From an uncultured Planctomycetaceae bacterium (GTDB lineage Bacteria; Planctomycetota; Planctomycetia; Pirellulales; Thermoguttaceae), in assembly GCA_947307005.1 (NCBI GenBank), contig CAMZHY010000006.1, positions 1-22,657 on the forward strand: 22,657 nucleotides of DNA, written 5' to 3'. The position numbers and the translations under genes are program-made. A model generated the notes under the pieces. That model ran no database searches and was not told the DNA's origin. It saw nothing but the letters and a program-made list of their open reading frames with translations. Numbering within the stretch: position 1 is the stretch's first letter; each line of letters starts with the position of its first letter. Positions 14,016 to 21,951 of the stretch are shown piece after piece.

Positions 14016-14819
14016 ATGTTTCGTAGTTTTTGTTGTTACGGTTATTATTTCCTCGGGGATTGCGACCAAGAATGTTGTCGCGGTCAGGGCTGCAAGTCGG
14101 TTTCATCGTGTCCCGCTGTAGCGCGTTTAACCCTCAAACTGAGTTGTCGTTTGACGCCTCTTCTCGAACAGTTGAGTTCCCAGGAACGCGAGATCGTCGC
14201 GTTTCGATCTTTCAGCGGCGACGGAAGTTGTTGCTCGTCGGAAGCGATCGGGCGTTTTTACGGAATCTCGAGCGAACGCGCTCGGCAGATCGAGACGGCG
14301 GCGATCTGCAAGCTCCGTCGACTCGCAAGCGGCCAAAAATCGTCTGAATCTCAGACGGACGCGTCGTCTTCGAAAACGCAAGACGGCGCCGTTGAAAAGA
14401 CGACGGCAAAAACGAACGCGCCGCAGCGAGCGTCCGCGCGTTCGTTGAAATTTGAAGGGTTTAATTACCGCGGGTATCTTTCGTCGTATTTCCCATTTTG
14501 CAATTTCTGTCGTCTTCTCAACGAATGCGACGACGAATGTTTAAAATTAAAGCGAGGACCGGAGGACTGTCCTTTCATCATGAGCGAAATGGAGTCGATG
14601 AAGCAGCGTTTATTGCATCTCCAAAAGTTGAATCCTAAGGAAATCTCCGAGCGTATGTCTCGCTTCATTTTTTTTGACGAAGAAGTTAGCCCGGCGGAAA
14701 GGAGGAGAAAAATCGTCGACAAATGTCTCGCGTTGGCGGCTAGGCGCATTAGCGAGTTAGAGGCGGAGCTGAATTGCGCTGGCGACGCGTCTGAAGAGCG
14801 GGACGACGCTCAAGACTGA
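14016..14819 (+). CDS. Double cysteine-module protein with diverged sigma region 4 domain
   Basis: The 267-residue product starts at ATG 14016 behind AAAAAGGGG. An N-terminal module has Cys6, 7, 16, 20, 21, 26 and 32 (C-x8-C-x15-C-P). Residues about 45-103 are a diverged sigma region 4 (LEQLSSQEREIVAFRSFSGD, then GISSERARQIETAAICKLRR), keeping the SER-x-RQIE recognition-helix pattern. A Ser/Thr/Lys linker (about 105-140) leads to a second cysteine module: Cys162-x8-Cys171-x13-Cys185-Pro, with Cys165 and Cys175 in between. The C-terminus is helical and charged (ISELEAELNC), possibly a coiled coil for dimerisation. It shares the module with the gene just upstream and lies in the same direction 125 bases away. 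I do not know a described family with this layout; a transcription-modulating sensor is inference. Confidence 0.75.
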   Translation: MFRSFCCYGYYFLGDCDQECCRGQGCKSVSSCPAVARLTLKLSCRLTPLLEQLSSQEREIVAFRSFSGDGSCCSSEAIGRFYGISSERARQIETAAICKLRRLASGQKSSESQTDASSSKTQDGAVEKTTAKTNAPQRASARSLKFEGFNYRGYLSSYFPFCNFCRLLNECDDECLKLKRGPEDCPFIMSEMESMKQRLLHLQKLNPKEISERMSRFIFFDEEVSPAERRRKIVDKCLALAARRISELEAELNCAGDASEERDDAQD

Positions 14820-14843
14820 TCGGGACCGCTCAAGAACGAGAAA

Positions 14844-14880
14844 ACCGCGAATCGCGCGGCGTTAGCGCGCGGTTCGCGGT
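14844..14880. terminator. Bidirectional terminator at the end of the sigma block
   Basis: ACCGCGAA (14844-14851) pairs with TTCGCGGT (14873-14880) and the stem continues inward through CGCGCG to about 15 bp with a 7-base loop. It is followed on the plus strand by CATTTTATTT and flanked on the left by AAA (T's on the minus strand), so it can stop both the sigma block and the convergent beta-galactosidase gene. Confidence 0.85.
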
Positions 14881-14910
14881 CATTTTATTTAAATACGAAC
14901 GTCGAAACGA

Positions 14911-17900
14911 CTACTTGCTCTCCTGAACGAGGATTTCGTAACGGTAGCTTCGGTCGTTGAGTCGGAACTGCGGATAAGGCTGCGCGCCCCACGAGTTGTC
15001 GCCGCCGACGCCAAGCTGGAGCAGATCGACGTTGAGAACCGCGAAGTCGCGGCGCGGAATCTGCCAATTGTGCTCGACGCCTTCAAGGTCGCGATTGAGC
15101 GCGCGTTTGACCGACGCCATGATCGTCGCGGTTCCGTTCGCGTCGGTCTTCGTTCCGTTCGCGTCGAGCGCGGTCACGCGAAGTTTCGCGCCGTCCTTGC
15201 CGACGACTTCGATCCAGCGGCAATCGCTGCGCGCGCCGTATTCGCCCGGCTCGGAATAGGCGACGAACGTCTCGTCGGGCGTCGTCTCGTAAACGCCGAT
15301 CGGCGAACCGTCTTTACGGTCCCAGTAGTTTTCCTCTGGACCGCGTCCGTAATATCGAACCTGCGATTCCGCGTCGACGAGGAAGCTCGCGCCAAAGCGC
15401 GGGAGATCTGGGACGCGTTCGCCCTTTTCGAGCGAGAAAGCGAGTTTATACGCGCCGTTCTCGCCGAGGGAGACCTTTTCGGCGATCTTCGCGTCAATCG
15501 ACGCAAATTTGCCGACGCGTTCAAAAACGCCCGGTTCCAATTCATTGAGCGGTTCCCACTGAATCTGATACGCGGCGTTGCGCCAAGCGCCGAGACGCTG
15601 GCTCATATTCGCGCCGCGGTCGTTGTCGATCGGAGCGCGCCAGAAGTCGAGCTGAACTTTATCGAGAATCGCGGCGGCGATCTCGGCGCCCTTTTCCGGC
15701 GCGGCCGGAACGAACTCGTCTTCGCCGGCGACGTAGATCGGTAGCCGACGTTGCTCCGTTTGAACGACGTCGCCCGGTTCGAGGAGCGCCTCTTCGCCGG
15801 CGAGAACAACGTCGAAGTTGACGACGTATTCCGTATTCGGCTTCGGCTCGATTTTAACGAACTCGTCGCCGAGCGTCAGCGTCGTCGTTTGGCGCGGCGC
15901 CGGATCGTCGAAATCGACGCCGGGAACGAACGTCTTTTCGACCGTCGCGACGCCGTTTTCAAGGAGCGTCGCGCGAATCTTGACGTTCGAGAGACTGCGG
16001 AAGAAATTGTCGTTGGAAACGAGATACTTGGCGCCCGTCGAATCCGATTCGTCCGCCTTGATAAAGACGTTCGCGTACGAATGCTTCACCTCTTGGCAGC
16101 CCGGATGGAATTTACGGTCGGCTGAAACGAGTCCGTTCATGCAGAAGTTCTGATCGCTCGGGACGTCGACCGGCCCGAAATTGCCGCCGTAGCCGTAATA
16201 GACTTCGTCGGTTTTCTCAATATTCGCCTTGTCAAAATCGACGAAGAGCTGCAGGCCGTCGCGAGTTTCGCGCTCGTAGAAGTTCTGGGCGATCTCCTCC
16301 GGCGTCAACGCTCTGTCGTAAGCGCGAACCGCGCCGACAAGGGCGCCGACGACGCGATCCGTATGGAAGGAGTTGCGTCCGATTTCAAGCGGGTAGGGCG
16401 ATTCGGCGATCTCGCCGGGGCACTCGACGCGCCCCTTCTCCTGGCCGTCGACGTAGAGAATCAGTTCGTCGCCGGTGAAGACGCCCGCGACGTCGTGCCA
16501 GTTCATGCGCCAGTTTTCAATCTTCGCGCTAACGCTCACCCACCTCGAACCGTCGTTGACGTAGAACTCCGGACCGCCGTCCTTCTGCTTGAGCGCGAAT
16601 TGGTAGTCGGATTTGCCGATGAAGGGACCTTGGGCGTCGCTGTACGGGCAAACGTACGCTTCGAGCGTAAAGGGCTGTTTGCCGGTGAAATTGAGCTTTT
16701 CAATCTTCTTGGCGTAGCTTGGATAATTCGCGCCGACGCCGGTAGAATCGGCGTCTTGCCCGCCGCCGACGATCGCGTAGCCTTTAAGTCCGAGGCGGCT
16801 CTTGGCGGGCGACGTCTTGCAACCGGTGAAGATCTGTCCGATTTCGTCTTTCGAGCCGATGACGCCCGCGACCGTTATTGGGTATTGGTTCGACGAAACG
16901 TCGGCGACTTTCTGTTTGGGAACGCGCATCGCGAGCCCCTGGTCGACCCAGTCCCAGATAAAACCGCCTTGCAACCCCTTATATTTGCGGATCGCGTCCC
17001 AATAAAGCGTGAAGTTGCCCGTGCTGTTCCCCATTGCGTGCGCGTACTCGCACTGGATGAGCGGGCGCTTGCCTTCGGGCTTCTTCGCTTCGTTTTTCGC
17101 GAAGTTGACGATTCCGTCGACAGACGCGTACATCGGGCAGTAAATATCCGTGTTGCGATCCATTTCGGCGCGTTCATACTGAACGGGGCGCGTCGGATCG
17201 AACTCCTTGAGCCAGTCGTAGCTCGCCATGAAGTTGGGACCGTTGCCCGCTTCGTTGCCGAGCGACCAGACGATCACGGACGGATGGTTGCGGTCGCGAT
17301 ACGCCATGCGCTGCGTTCTACTGACCGTCGCGGCCATCCACTCGGGCGGGTTCGCCAGCGACTCTCTGCCGTAGCCCATGCCGTGAGACTCGATGTTCGC
17401 CTCGTCGACGAGATAGATTCCGTACTCGTCGCAAAGGTCGTACCACGTCGGGTCGTCGGGATAGTGGCACGTTCGAACCGCGTTGATATTGAGCTTCTTC
17501 ATGAGCGTAATATCTTCGAGCATGCTCTCTTTGGTAATCGTATGACCGGCGAAAGGATGGTGCTCGTGACGGTCGACGCCCTTGAAGAAGACGGGCTGGT
17601 TGTTGACGAGAAGCTCGCCGTCTTTGATTTCAATTTTGCGGAACCCGACCTTGAAGGGCGCGTCGAGCGTCTTGTTGAAGTCGGCGTCGTAGACGGTAAG
17701 TCTCGCGGGGTAGAGCCACGGAGTCTCGGCGGACCACAGGAACGGGGATTTGACGGGCAGGTCGAACGCGAACGTTTTCGTTTCCTTCGGTTCGAGTTTG
17801 AAGTCGTCGCTGACGCCCTCGTTGGGCGCGGCGCCGCCGACGTCTTTGCGGAGATTGGCGTTCGTCGGGTTGAGCGCGTTGATTGAGACGACGATCGAAC

Positions 17901-18717
17901 CTTCCTGCGCGACGCGCGTGTTGTTCTGGAGCGCGACTTCGTAATGGAAAACGGCGTCGGTCAGCGCGTCGTCTTTGAATTCCGTGACGACTTTCGTGTC
18001 GACGACGGCGACGGCGGGCTGGACGTAGTAGTACACGGAACGGAAAATGCCGCTCAGTCGGAAGAAGTCTTGGTCTTCGAGGTAGGAGCCGTCGGAACGA
18101 CGGTAGACTTTGACGGCGATGATGTTTTTACCCGGTCGCACCGCCTTCGTGACGTCGAATTCGACGAAGGTGCGCGCGTCCTTCCCCATGCCGATTTCCT
18201 CGCCGTTTACGTAGACGTAGTAGCAGGATTCGACTCCGTCGAAGTGGAGGACGATCTTTTTGTCTTTGGCGACGTCTTCGGGCGCGACGGTAAACTCGCG
18301 GCGATAGAGACCGGTCCAGTTGTCTTTGTCGGGAATGAAGGGCGGGTTCCAAGGACCGGGCCAGGGGTAGGGGACGTTCGTGTAGACGGGGTAGCCGTAT
18401 CCTTGAGTCTGGAAGTTGGAGGGGACGGGAATGGAGTCCCAATCGACGTCGGCGAAATCTTCGGCTTCAAAGTTGAAGGGAACGTCGTTCGGGGTCGGGA
18501 CGAGTTGAAATTTCCATTCTCCGTCGAGGGAATGACGCTTATACGCGGTCGCTGCGAAGATTGAACGCGGCGGCAGATTGTTAATGCCGAGAACTTCGGG
18601 ATTGAGCCGGTCGGGGAGCGTCGGCTTTTCCGTCTGCGCAAAAGTCGTCGCGGACGTCGCGGCGAGGGCGACGAGACCGACGAAGACGCGGAGCGCGTTT
18701 TCAAAGAATCCTGTCAT
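14911..18717 (-). CDS. lacZ: Secreted GH2 beta-galactosidase (LacZ-type) with inserted LamG domain
   Basis: The 1268-residue product hydrolyses terminal beta-galactosides, probably outside the cytoplasm: an export signal (MTGFFENALRVFVGLVALAA, ending near TTFAQ-T at 28) begins at ATG 18717, which GGAGA precedes. A much longer in-frame extension overlaps the FHA gene and is rejected. GH2 domains follow in order: jelly-roll (about 60-235), Ig-like (about 236-355), TIM barrel (about 360-600) with RHEHHP, acid/base Glu489 in WSLGNEAGNG and nucleophile Glu557 in LIQCEYAHAMGNS. Between the barrel's FIWDWVDQGL (586-595) and its resumption at YGYGGNFGPV (841) lies an insert of about 240 residues with a LamG/concanavalin fold (FTLEAYVCPYSD, NWHDVAGVF, VGAVRAYDRALTPEEIAQNF), probably for carbohydrate binding. 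The LacZ small-chain domain ends the protein. E. coli LacZ is 1024 residues; the insert explains the excess. Specificity may extend to host or plant polysaccharides. Confidence 0.93.
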   Translation of the reverse strand: MTGFFENALRVFVGLVALAATSATTFAQTEKPTLPDRLNPEVLGINNLPPRSIFAATAYKRHSLDGEWKFQLVPTPNDVPFNFEAEDFADVDWDSIPVPSNFQTQGYGYPVYTNVPYPWPGPWNPPFIPDKDNWTGLYRREFTVAPEDVAKDKKIVLHFDGVESCYYVYVNGEEIGMGKDARTFVEFDVTKAVRPGKNIIAVKVYRRSDGSYLEDQDFFRLSGIFRSVYYYVQPAVAVVDTKVVTEFKDDALTDAVFHYEVALQNNTRVAQEGSIVVSINALNPTNANLRKDVGGAAPNEGVSDDFKLEPKETKTFAFDLPVKSPFLWSAETPWLYPARLTVYDADFNKTLDAPFKVGFRKIEIKDGELLVNNQPVFFKGVDRHEHHPFAGHTITKESMLEDITLMKKLNINAVRTCHYPDDPTWYDLCDEYGIYLVDEANIESHGMGYGRESLANPPEWMAATVSRTQRMAYRDRNHPSVIVWSLGNEAGNGPNFMASYDWLKEFDPTRPVQYERAEMDRNTDIYCPMYASVDGIVNFAKNEAKKPEGKRPLIQCEYAHAMGNSTGNFTLYWDAIRKYKGLQGGFIWDWVDQGLAMRVPKQKVADVSSNQYPITVAGVIGSKDEIGQIFTGCKTSPAKSRLGLKGYAIVGGGQDADSTGVGANYPSYAKKIEKLNFTGKQPFTLEAYVCPYSDAQGPFIGKSDYQFALKQKDGGPEFYVNDGSRWVSVSAKIENWRMNWHDVAGVFTGDELILYVDGQEKGRVECPGEIAESPYPLEIGRNSFHTDRVVGALVGAVRAYDRALTPEEIAQNFYERETRDGLQLFVDFDKANIEKTDEVYYGYGGNFGPVDVPSDQNFCMNGLVSADRKFHPGCQEVKHSYANVFIKADESDSTGAKYLVSNDNFFRSLSNVKIRATLLENGVATVEKTFVPGVDFDDPAPRQTTTLTLGDEFVKIEPKPNTEYVVNFDVVLAGEEALLEPGDVVQTEQRRLPIYVAGEDEFVPAAPEKGAEIAAAILDKVQLDFWRAPIDNDRGANMSQRLGAWRNAAYQIQWEPLNELEPGVFERVGKFASIDAKIAEKVSLGENGAYKLAFSLEKGERVPDLPRFGASFLVDAESQVRYYGRGPEENYWDRKDGSPIGVYETTPDETFVAYSEPGEYGARSDCRWIEVVGKDGAKLRVTALDANGTKTDANGTATIMASVKRALNRDLEGVEHNWQIPRRDFAVLNVDLLQLGVGGDNSWGAQPYPQFRLNDRSYRYEILVQESK

Positions 18718-18866
18718 GTCGATAATTTCTCCGGAAAAAATGGAATCGTCCAGAACGTCCGTCGCGTGACGACGGGCAGTTGACGTTGAGTTCGGAACGC
18801 GCGTTGATTTGATTTCTTTAGACGGTCTTGACTCGGGACGCGAAGGGACGCGCGCGCGCCGTCGGA

Positions 18867-19295
18867 TCAAGAGCCGCTGAGATAAGCGTCGAGGTCGATG
18901 ACGCTGGAGCCCGTGTCGCCGCTTTGATCTTCTTTTGACCTGTCGGAAATGAGGTCGTCGAGAAGTTCGACGTCGTCTTCCGGCGCCGTCGTTTCGGAAG
19001 TCTCGGTTTCCTTTCCAATGCGTAGCGCGAGTCGTCCGATTGAGATGCATGATCCGCTGGGGATCGCGACGCCGCGTCCAATGCGCGCGCCTCGAAAGAA
19101 GGTGCCGTTAAGCGATCCAAGGTCTCGCGCCATGACGACGCCGTCCTCTTCGTAGATTTCGCAGTGGCGACGACTGACAAGCGGATGTTCGATCTTAACG
19201 TCGCACTGTTTTCCGCGCCCAATAACGCATGGGAGCGAAACTTCGCGCGAGAAGTATTCTTTTTCGTCGCTGTAAACGGTGAGTAGAACTTCCAT
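18867..19295 (-). CDS. FHA-domain phosphothreonine-binding protein
   Basis: The 142-residue product starts at ATG 19295 (AGGA just upstream). Residues about 1-95 form a complete forkhead-associated domain with the conserved IGRG (25-28), SRRH (41-44) and SLNGTF (61-66) motifs, which bind phosphothreonine peptides. The acidic, Ser/Thr-rich tail (about 96-142, ending SSVIDLDAYLSGS) could itself be phosphorylated by Ser/Thr kinases, which planctomycetes have in number. It is probably cytoplasmic. The beta-galactosidase gene begins 149 bases downstream on the same strand, so read-through is possible, but a functional tie is not evident. A promoter precedes it at 19384-19412. Confidence 0.9.
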   Translation of the reverse strand: MEVLLTVYSDEKEYFSREVSLPCVIGRGKQCDVKIEHPLVSRRHCEIYEEDGVVMARDLGSLNGTFFRGARIGRGVAIPSGSCISIGRLALRIGKETETSETTAPEDDVELLDDLISDRSKEDQSGDTGSSVIDLDAYLSGS

Positions 19296-19383
19296 TTGGG
19301 ATTCCTAGCTGTGAGGACGCGGGCGCGGCGCAACGCGACGACTCCGTCGACAGACGGAAAACGAGTCGAAGCGCGCGAGTTTA

Positions 19384-19412
19384 AATATAACGGGGCGGCG
19401 AGTAAGAATCAA
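19384..19412 (-). promoter_or_regulatory. Candidate promoter of the FHA gene
   Basis: On the minus strand TTGATT (19412-19407) and TATATT (19389-19384) are 17 bases apart. The start would be near 19377, about 80 bases before the FHA ATG. Confidence 0.5.
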
Positions 19413-19516
19413 GAAGCGCGGCGCGGATCGACCGTTTTTTTCCAAAAATGACGCGACTTCATGAAAGCGTCGCGACTTCGACGCGCCTAGAAGACGCTGA
19501 TTTTTGGGAATACCCC

Positions 19517-19544
19517 TTGCGCGGCGCGAAAGATTTGATATAAT
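19517..19544 (+). promoter_or_regulatory. Promoter of the tRNA-Gly pair
   Basis: TTGCGC (19517-19522), 16 bases, then a perfect TATAAT (19539-19544), followed by a GC-rich discriminator as often seen at stable-RNA promoters. The first tRNA begins 53 bases downstream of the -10 box. Confidence 0.65.
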
Positions 19545-19596
19545 CGCGGCGTCTTGCGTTATTTGGGGCTTGAAACGCCTCTGACGCGCGAGTTTT

Positions 19597-19669
19597 GCGG
19601 GCGTAGCTCAGTTGGCAGAGCACGACGTTGCCAATGTCGTTGTCGAGGGTTCGAACCCCTTCGCCCGCT
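19597..19669 (+). tRNA. tRNA-Gly (anticodon GCC), first copy
   Basis: A complete 73-base cloverleaf: acceptor arm GCGGGCG with CGCCCGC, D-arm GCTCAGTTGGCAGAGC, anticodon loop TTGCCAA with GCC at 19630-19632, and T-arm GAGGGTTCGAACCCCTT. The discriminator is T and CCA is not encoded. It decodes GGC and GGU. Confidence 0.95.
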
Positions 19670-19737
19670 CTTTCAAGACGAAGTTTGAACTTTGTCTTGG
19701 CGTTTCGCAGGGCGTTTGCGGTCTCTGCGGTGATTTT

Positions 19738-19810
19738 GCGGGCGTAGCTCAGTTGGCAGAGCACGACGTTGCCAATGTCGTTGTCGAGGGTTCGAACCCC
19801 TTCGCCCGCT
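19738..19810 (+). tRNA. tRNA-Gly (anticodon GCC), second copy
   Basis: Identical in all 73 bases to the copy 141 bases upstream; the anticodon GCC is at 19771-19773. The TTTT before it and the CTCTT-like tail are shared, but most of the 68-base spacer is unique. The two genes probably form one transcript ended by the terminator at 19893. Confidence 0.95.
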
Positions 19811-19892
19811 CTTAAGGGGTTCTCCTGTTTTGGACATGGGTTTCGTTGGAAGCAGCTTGTTCCGAACATTTGGCATAGTCTCTTTTATATAG

Positions 19893-19926
19893 GGCGCGCC
19901 TGTGTTTTTCGGGCGCGCCTTTTTTT
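19893..19926 (+). terminator. Rho-independent terminator after the tRNA genes
   Basis: GGCGCGCC (19893-19900) pairs with GGCGCGCC (19912-19919) around an 11-base loop and is followed by seven T's. Each arm is itself palindromic. Confidence 0.85.
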
Positions 19927-20221
19927 GCGCCCGCTGCTGGGTTCGTTTCTAACGCCGCGTCGAAGACTGGAAAACGTCCGTTGTTTCCGAGTCTTTTTTA
20001 TTTTTAACGATATCGAAGGCTCTCTGTGAAACGTCGGATCGTCGAGTCGACGCCCTGAACGTCGGAATTCATACGCGTCGGCGTCCTTTGAGAGGGAATC
20101 GCGTCCGTTGGGCGCGAATTTCAAACTTGTTTCGGACGTCGTTTCGCAGCCGCTTCTCATAGGAGCGCGCGAAGGCGACCTCTTTTGCGCGGCTCCCCAA
20201 AAAGTTTAGGATCGTTAAAAC
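19927..20221 (+). other. Spacer upstream of trigger factor
   Basis: No gene is supported in these 295 bases; an antisense frame here has no family resemblance. A leader or promoter for the trigger-factor gene must lie within it, but I found no clear pair of boxes. AGGA at 20210-20213 serves as a ribosome site. Confidence 0.4.
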
Positions 20222-21709
20222 ATGGCTAACGAAGAACTCGAAAATACCGAAAATACTGAACCTCGCAAACTAACTCTCGACGTCGACGTCAGAGAAACCG
20301 GTTCGTGCGGCCGTCATCTTACGGTTAGTGTCTCCCGCGAAGACGTTGATTTTTACGTCAATCGCGAAATCGACGAACTTTGGAAAACGCAGTCGTTTCC
20401 CGGTTTCCGTCCTGGAAAAGCGCCGCGCAAGCTCGTCGCGAAGCGTTTCAATAAAGAGATCAAAGAGCGCGTCAAGGGCGCGTTGATTTTGGATTCGATT
20501 TCTCAGTCGAACGTTGATCTCAACCTGGTGCCGATTAGCGAACCCGATCTCAACGTCGAAGCGCTCGTTCTTCCGGATGAAGGTCCTTTCGTTTACGAGT
20601 ACGACATTGAAGTTCGTCCGTCGTTCGATATCCCGAACTGGAAGGGGCTCAAACTCAGCAGATACGCGCACGAGTTCACTCCGAAAGAGATCGACGCGGC
20701 GGTTGATCGATTCCGCGCTTCTCGCGGTTCTCTCGAGACGAAAGACGGTCCCGCGGCGCTCGGCGACTTCATTCGCACGAAGTTGACCTTTGAAATCGAT
20801 GACAAGCCTTTCTCCCCGACGAAGACGGAAACGATCCGTATTCGTCCGACTCTGAGCTTTACCGACTGCGAAATCAAAGAATTTGACAAGTTTATGGAAG
20901 GCGCCGTTCCCGGCGACGTCCGCGTCAAAAAGGTCGTTCTTTCTAAAGACATTCTTAGCGAAGAACTCCGCGGAAAAGAAGTCGACGCAAAGTTTGAGAT
21001 CCTCGAAGTTCTCGTTGCGGTCGTCCCCGAACTCGACGACGAGTTCCTCAAGGAAGCGGGCGGTTTCGAGAATATCGGCGACTTCCGCGACGCGATTCAC
21101 GGCGAGCTCGTTCGTCAGCTCGAGTATGAGCAGTATCAGCTCGAACGTTCGCAGATTTGCGAGGCGTTGACGGCGAACGCCAACTGGGAACTTCCTCCGA
21201 AACTTCTCAAGGAACAAGAAGATCGCGAGTATATCCGCGCGATTCTCGAACTCCGTCGCGCCGGATTCTCCGACGAGCAGATTGTTCGTCAGAGGAACAT
21301 CCTGAGCCGCAACGCTCGCGAGACCACCTCGCAGGCGCTTAAGCAGCACTTTGTCTTCGAAGCGATCGCCGAAAGCGAAGGCGTCGTCGACGAAGAACGC
21401 GATTACCAGGTTGAGTACGCGCTCATCGCGTCGCAGACCGGCGAAAGCCCGCGTCGCGTCGCCAAAAGAATCGAAAACGAAGGCGCGACCGACGTCGTTC
21501 GCAATCAGATCATCGAACGCAAGGTCGTCAATTTGATCCGAAACGAAGCTGAATTTGTCGAGATTCCTTACGAGTCTGGGCTCGTCGCGCCCGAGACCGA
21601 AGAAGCGGTTGAGATTTCCGCCGGGTCCGACGATTCCGGCATCCCGGAAGCGACCGAAGAAGACGCGAAAGCCGCCAACCGCGAAGCAGCCGCGAATGGC
21701 AAGCTCTGA
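20222..21709 (+). CDS. tig: Trigger factor, ribosome-associated chaperone
   Basis: The 495-residue product should bind nascent chains at the ribosome exit tunnel. The N-terminal ribosome-binding domain has the signature GFRPGKAPRKL at 61-71 (family motif G-F-R-x-G-x-x-P). The middle (about 165-265) is a weakly conserved FKBP-like domain. The C-terminal chaperone arms are helical (EQYQLERSQICEALTANANW, LKEQEDREYIRAILELRRAG), as usual for the family. A 50-residue acidic Glu/Ala tail ends the protein. E. coli trigger factor is 432 residues; the extra length comes from the N-terminal Glu/Asn leader and the tail. In many bacteria clpP and clpX follow tig, but here a terminator follows immediately and an unrelated nuclease gene lies downstream. 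The ATG at 20222 has AGGA upstream. Confidence 0.93.
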   Translation: MANEELENTENTEPRKLTLDVDVRETGSCGRHLTVSVSREDVDFYVNREIDELWKTQSFPGFRPGKAPRKLVAKRFNKEIKERVKGALILDSISQSNVDLNLVPISEPDLNVEALVLPDEGPFVYEYDIEVRPSFDIPNWKGLKLSRYAHEFTPKEIDAAVDRFRASRGSLETKDGPAALGDFIRTKLTFEIDDKPFSPTKTETIRIRPTLSFTDCEIKEFDKFMEGAVPGDVRVKKVVLSKDILSEELRGKEVDAKFEILEVLVAVVPELDDEFLKEAGGFENIGDFRDAIHGELVRQLEYEQYQLERSQICEALTANANWELPPKLLKEQEDREYIRAILELRRAGFSDEQIVRQRNILSRNARETTSQALKQHFVFEAIAESEGVVDEERDYQVEYALIASQTGESPRRVAKRIENEGATDVVRNQIIERKVVNLIRNEAEFVEIPYESGLVAPETEEAVEISAGSDDSGIPEATEEDAKAANREAAANGKL

Positions 21710-21761
21710 GAATCTTCTCCTCGCGCGCTAACCGCGAGCCGCTAGATAACGCGATCGCCCA

Positions 21762-21800
21762 AGCCCGGCGTCCCGATAAAAGGACGCCGGGCTGTTTTTT
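21762..21800 (+). terminator. Rho-independent terminator of tig
   Basis: AGCCCGGCGTCC (21762-21773) pairs perfectly with GGACGCCGGGCT (21782-21793) around an 8-base loop and is followed by G and six T's. It is 53 bases after the tig stop. Confidence 0.95.
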
Positions 21801-21871
21801 GCGGCGTTCTTTCTTTACCGCAGAGAGTTGACGCGTCGTCGTTTAAAATTGATATTTCTCGATGGAAGAAA

Positions 21872-21900
21872 TTGAAACGCGGCGCCGTTTTGTATATAAT
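21872..21900 (+). promoter_or_regulatory. Near-consensus promoter of the nuclease gene
   Basis: TTGAAA (21872-21877), a 17-base spacer and a perfect TATAAT (21895-21900). The start near 21907 leaves about 45 bases before the ATG at 21952, with GGAG at 21942-21945 as ribosome site. Confidence 0.75.
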
Positions 21901-21951
21901 TTAGGGGTAGTATACGGCGCGCGGCGAATATCAAAGCGTGTGGAGAAACCA

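Noticed and set aside
16363..17886. 507-codon plus-strand frame opposite the beta-galactosidase gene
   Set aside because: The minus strand encodes a GH2 enzyme with all catalytic motifs here; the plus frame has no family resemblance and arises from GC-rich codon bias.
18718..19050. 111-residue N-terminal extension of the beta-galactosidase frame
   Set aside because: It overlaps the FHA gene, is Arg-rich low-complexity sequence, and lies before a good signal peptide at 18717.
20270..21349. 359-codon minus-strand frame opposite tig
   Set aside because: Shadow of the trigger-factor coding frame; no ribosome site or domain.
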